DNA from: Planctomycetota bacterium
GTDB lineage: Bacteria > Planctomycetota > Phycisphaerae > Sedimentisphaerales > Anaerobacaceae
Assembly (NCBI GenBank): GCA_026386835.1
Contig: JAPLMV010000099.1
Span: forward strand, 1-13,905
Length of the DNA stretch: 13,905 nt
Direction: 5' to 3'
The position numbers and the translations under genes are program-made. The notes under the pieces were generated by a model. That model made no database searches and was not told the DNA's origin. It was given only the letters and a program-made list of their open reading frames with translations. Shown here piece after piece: positions 13,793 to 13,905 of this stretch; positions within the stretch are counted from its first letter, which is position 1; every line of letters begins with the position of its first letter.

Positions 13793-13831
13793 GCAAATGC
13801 GAATAATTTACTTGCAATAATTCGCATTTGC
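13793..13831. promoter_or_regulatory. 12-bp inverted-repeat operator upstream of the LexA/CI-like repressor
   Basis: GCAAATGCGAAT and ATTCGCATTTGC form a perfect inverted repeat with a 15-bp spacer containing TTGCAA. The left arm ends ten bases from the repressor start at 13783. Arms 27 bp apart centre to centre would place two dimers on nearly the same DNA face, or one large site. Binding by the adjacent repressor is inferred from position. Confidence 0.65.
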
Positions 13832-13839
13832 GTTAATAT
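13812..13839 (+). promoter_or_regulatory. Probable divergent promoter toward the right edge
   Basis: TTGCAA (13812-13817), 16 bases, then TAATAT (13834-13839). It overlaps the right operator arm, so repressor binding would block it. Transcription would start near 13846. An ATG at 13893 opens a frame that runs out of the window after four codons and cannot be judged. No equally good promoter was found for the repressor itself. Confidence 0.45.
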
Positions 13840-13905
13840 TAAGGCGATTAGGCAGAGAAAAACTTACAAGAATTTATGTTTTTTTAACAAATATGAATAA
13901 AAATA

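Noticed and set aside
13893..13905. Possible gene start at the right edge
   Set aside because: Only four codons and no Shine-Dalgarno sequence; it cannot be supported beyond the presence of a promoter upstream.

Overview
The window is bacterial chromosomal DNA of moderate base composition. It carries nine complete or near-complete protein genes and one gene cut by the left edge. Several genes start with little or no Shine-Dalgarno sequence, proteins often combine membrane segments with TPR-like helices, and intergenic repeats are plentiful. Together these suggest an uncultured Gram-negative-type lineage, possibly a planctomycete of the Phycisphaerae type. That assignment is an impression from gene style, not a demonstrated result. 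No rRNA, tRNA, CRISPR array or transposase is visible.

Layout, left to right. The end of a calcineurin-like phosphoesterase (1-552, +) is followed by a double-hairpin REP-like element and a heptamer repeat array. A membrane family-2 glycosyltransferase (766-1974, +) comes next. It converges on a small zinc-ribbon/membrane protein resembling DUF983 (2016-2687, -). A two-gene operon on the minus strand (2866-4388) has its own visible promoter: a pseudo-receiver protein ending in a FliM-like peptide, and a receiver-like/GGDEF diguanylate cyclase. Upstream lies a 629-residue polytopic membrane protein with a TPR-like C-terminal half (4538-6427, -). A 360-bp divergent region with promoters in both directions leads to a two-gene M16 metalloprotease operon (6788-9233, +): a first subunit without the zinc site and a second with it. 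Convergent to this is a PrsW-type intramembrane protease with a TPR domain (9622-11739, -) and a short downstream reading frame (9318-9695, -) that may be its detached C-terminal domain. A 640-bp non-coding stretch (11746-12386) is packed with repeats, inverted repeats, phased A-tracts and a promoter for a small unknown protein (12390-12782, +). The window ends with a LexA/CI-like self-cleaving repressor (12806-13783, -), a 12-bp inverted-repeat operator and a probable divergent promoter.

The most unusual feature is a family of short arrays of degenerate 7-bp units (730-764, 1956-1983, 2831-2865, 3469-3534, 12225-12238, 12284-12339). They sit at gene edges: just before a start codon, over a stop codon, touching a stop codon, and supplying a -35 box. 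One lies inside the diguanylate cyclase, where nine 7-bp units encode exactly three 7-residue repeats in the linker just before the GGDEF domain. DNA heptamers read in triplets thus become protein heptads, a possible route for a tandem repeat to change the length of a signalling coiled coil without breaking the frame.

Functional links are mostly within operons: c-di-GMP synthesis with a paired receiver-like protein, a two-subunit M16 peptidase, and a repressor controlling itself and a divergent neighbour outside the window. Nothing visible ties all genes into one pathway.
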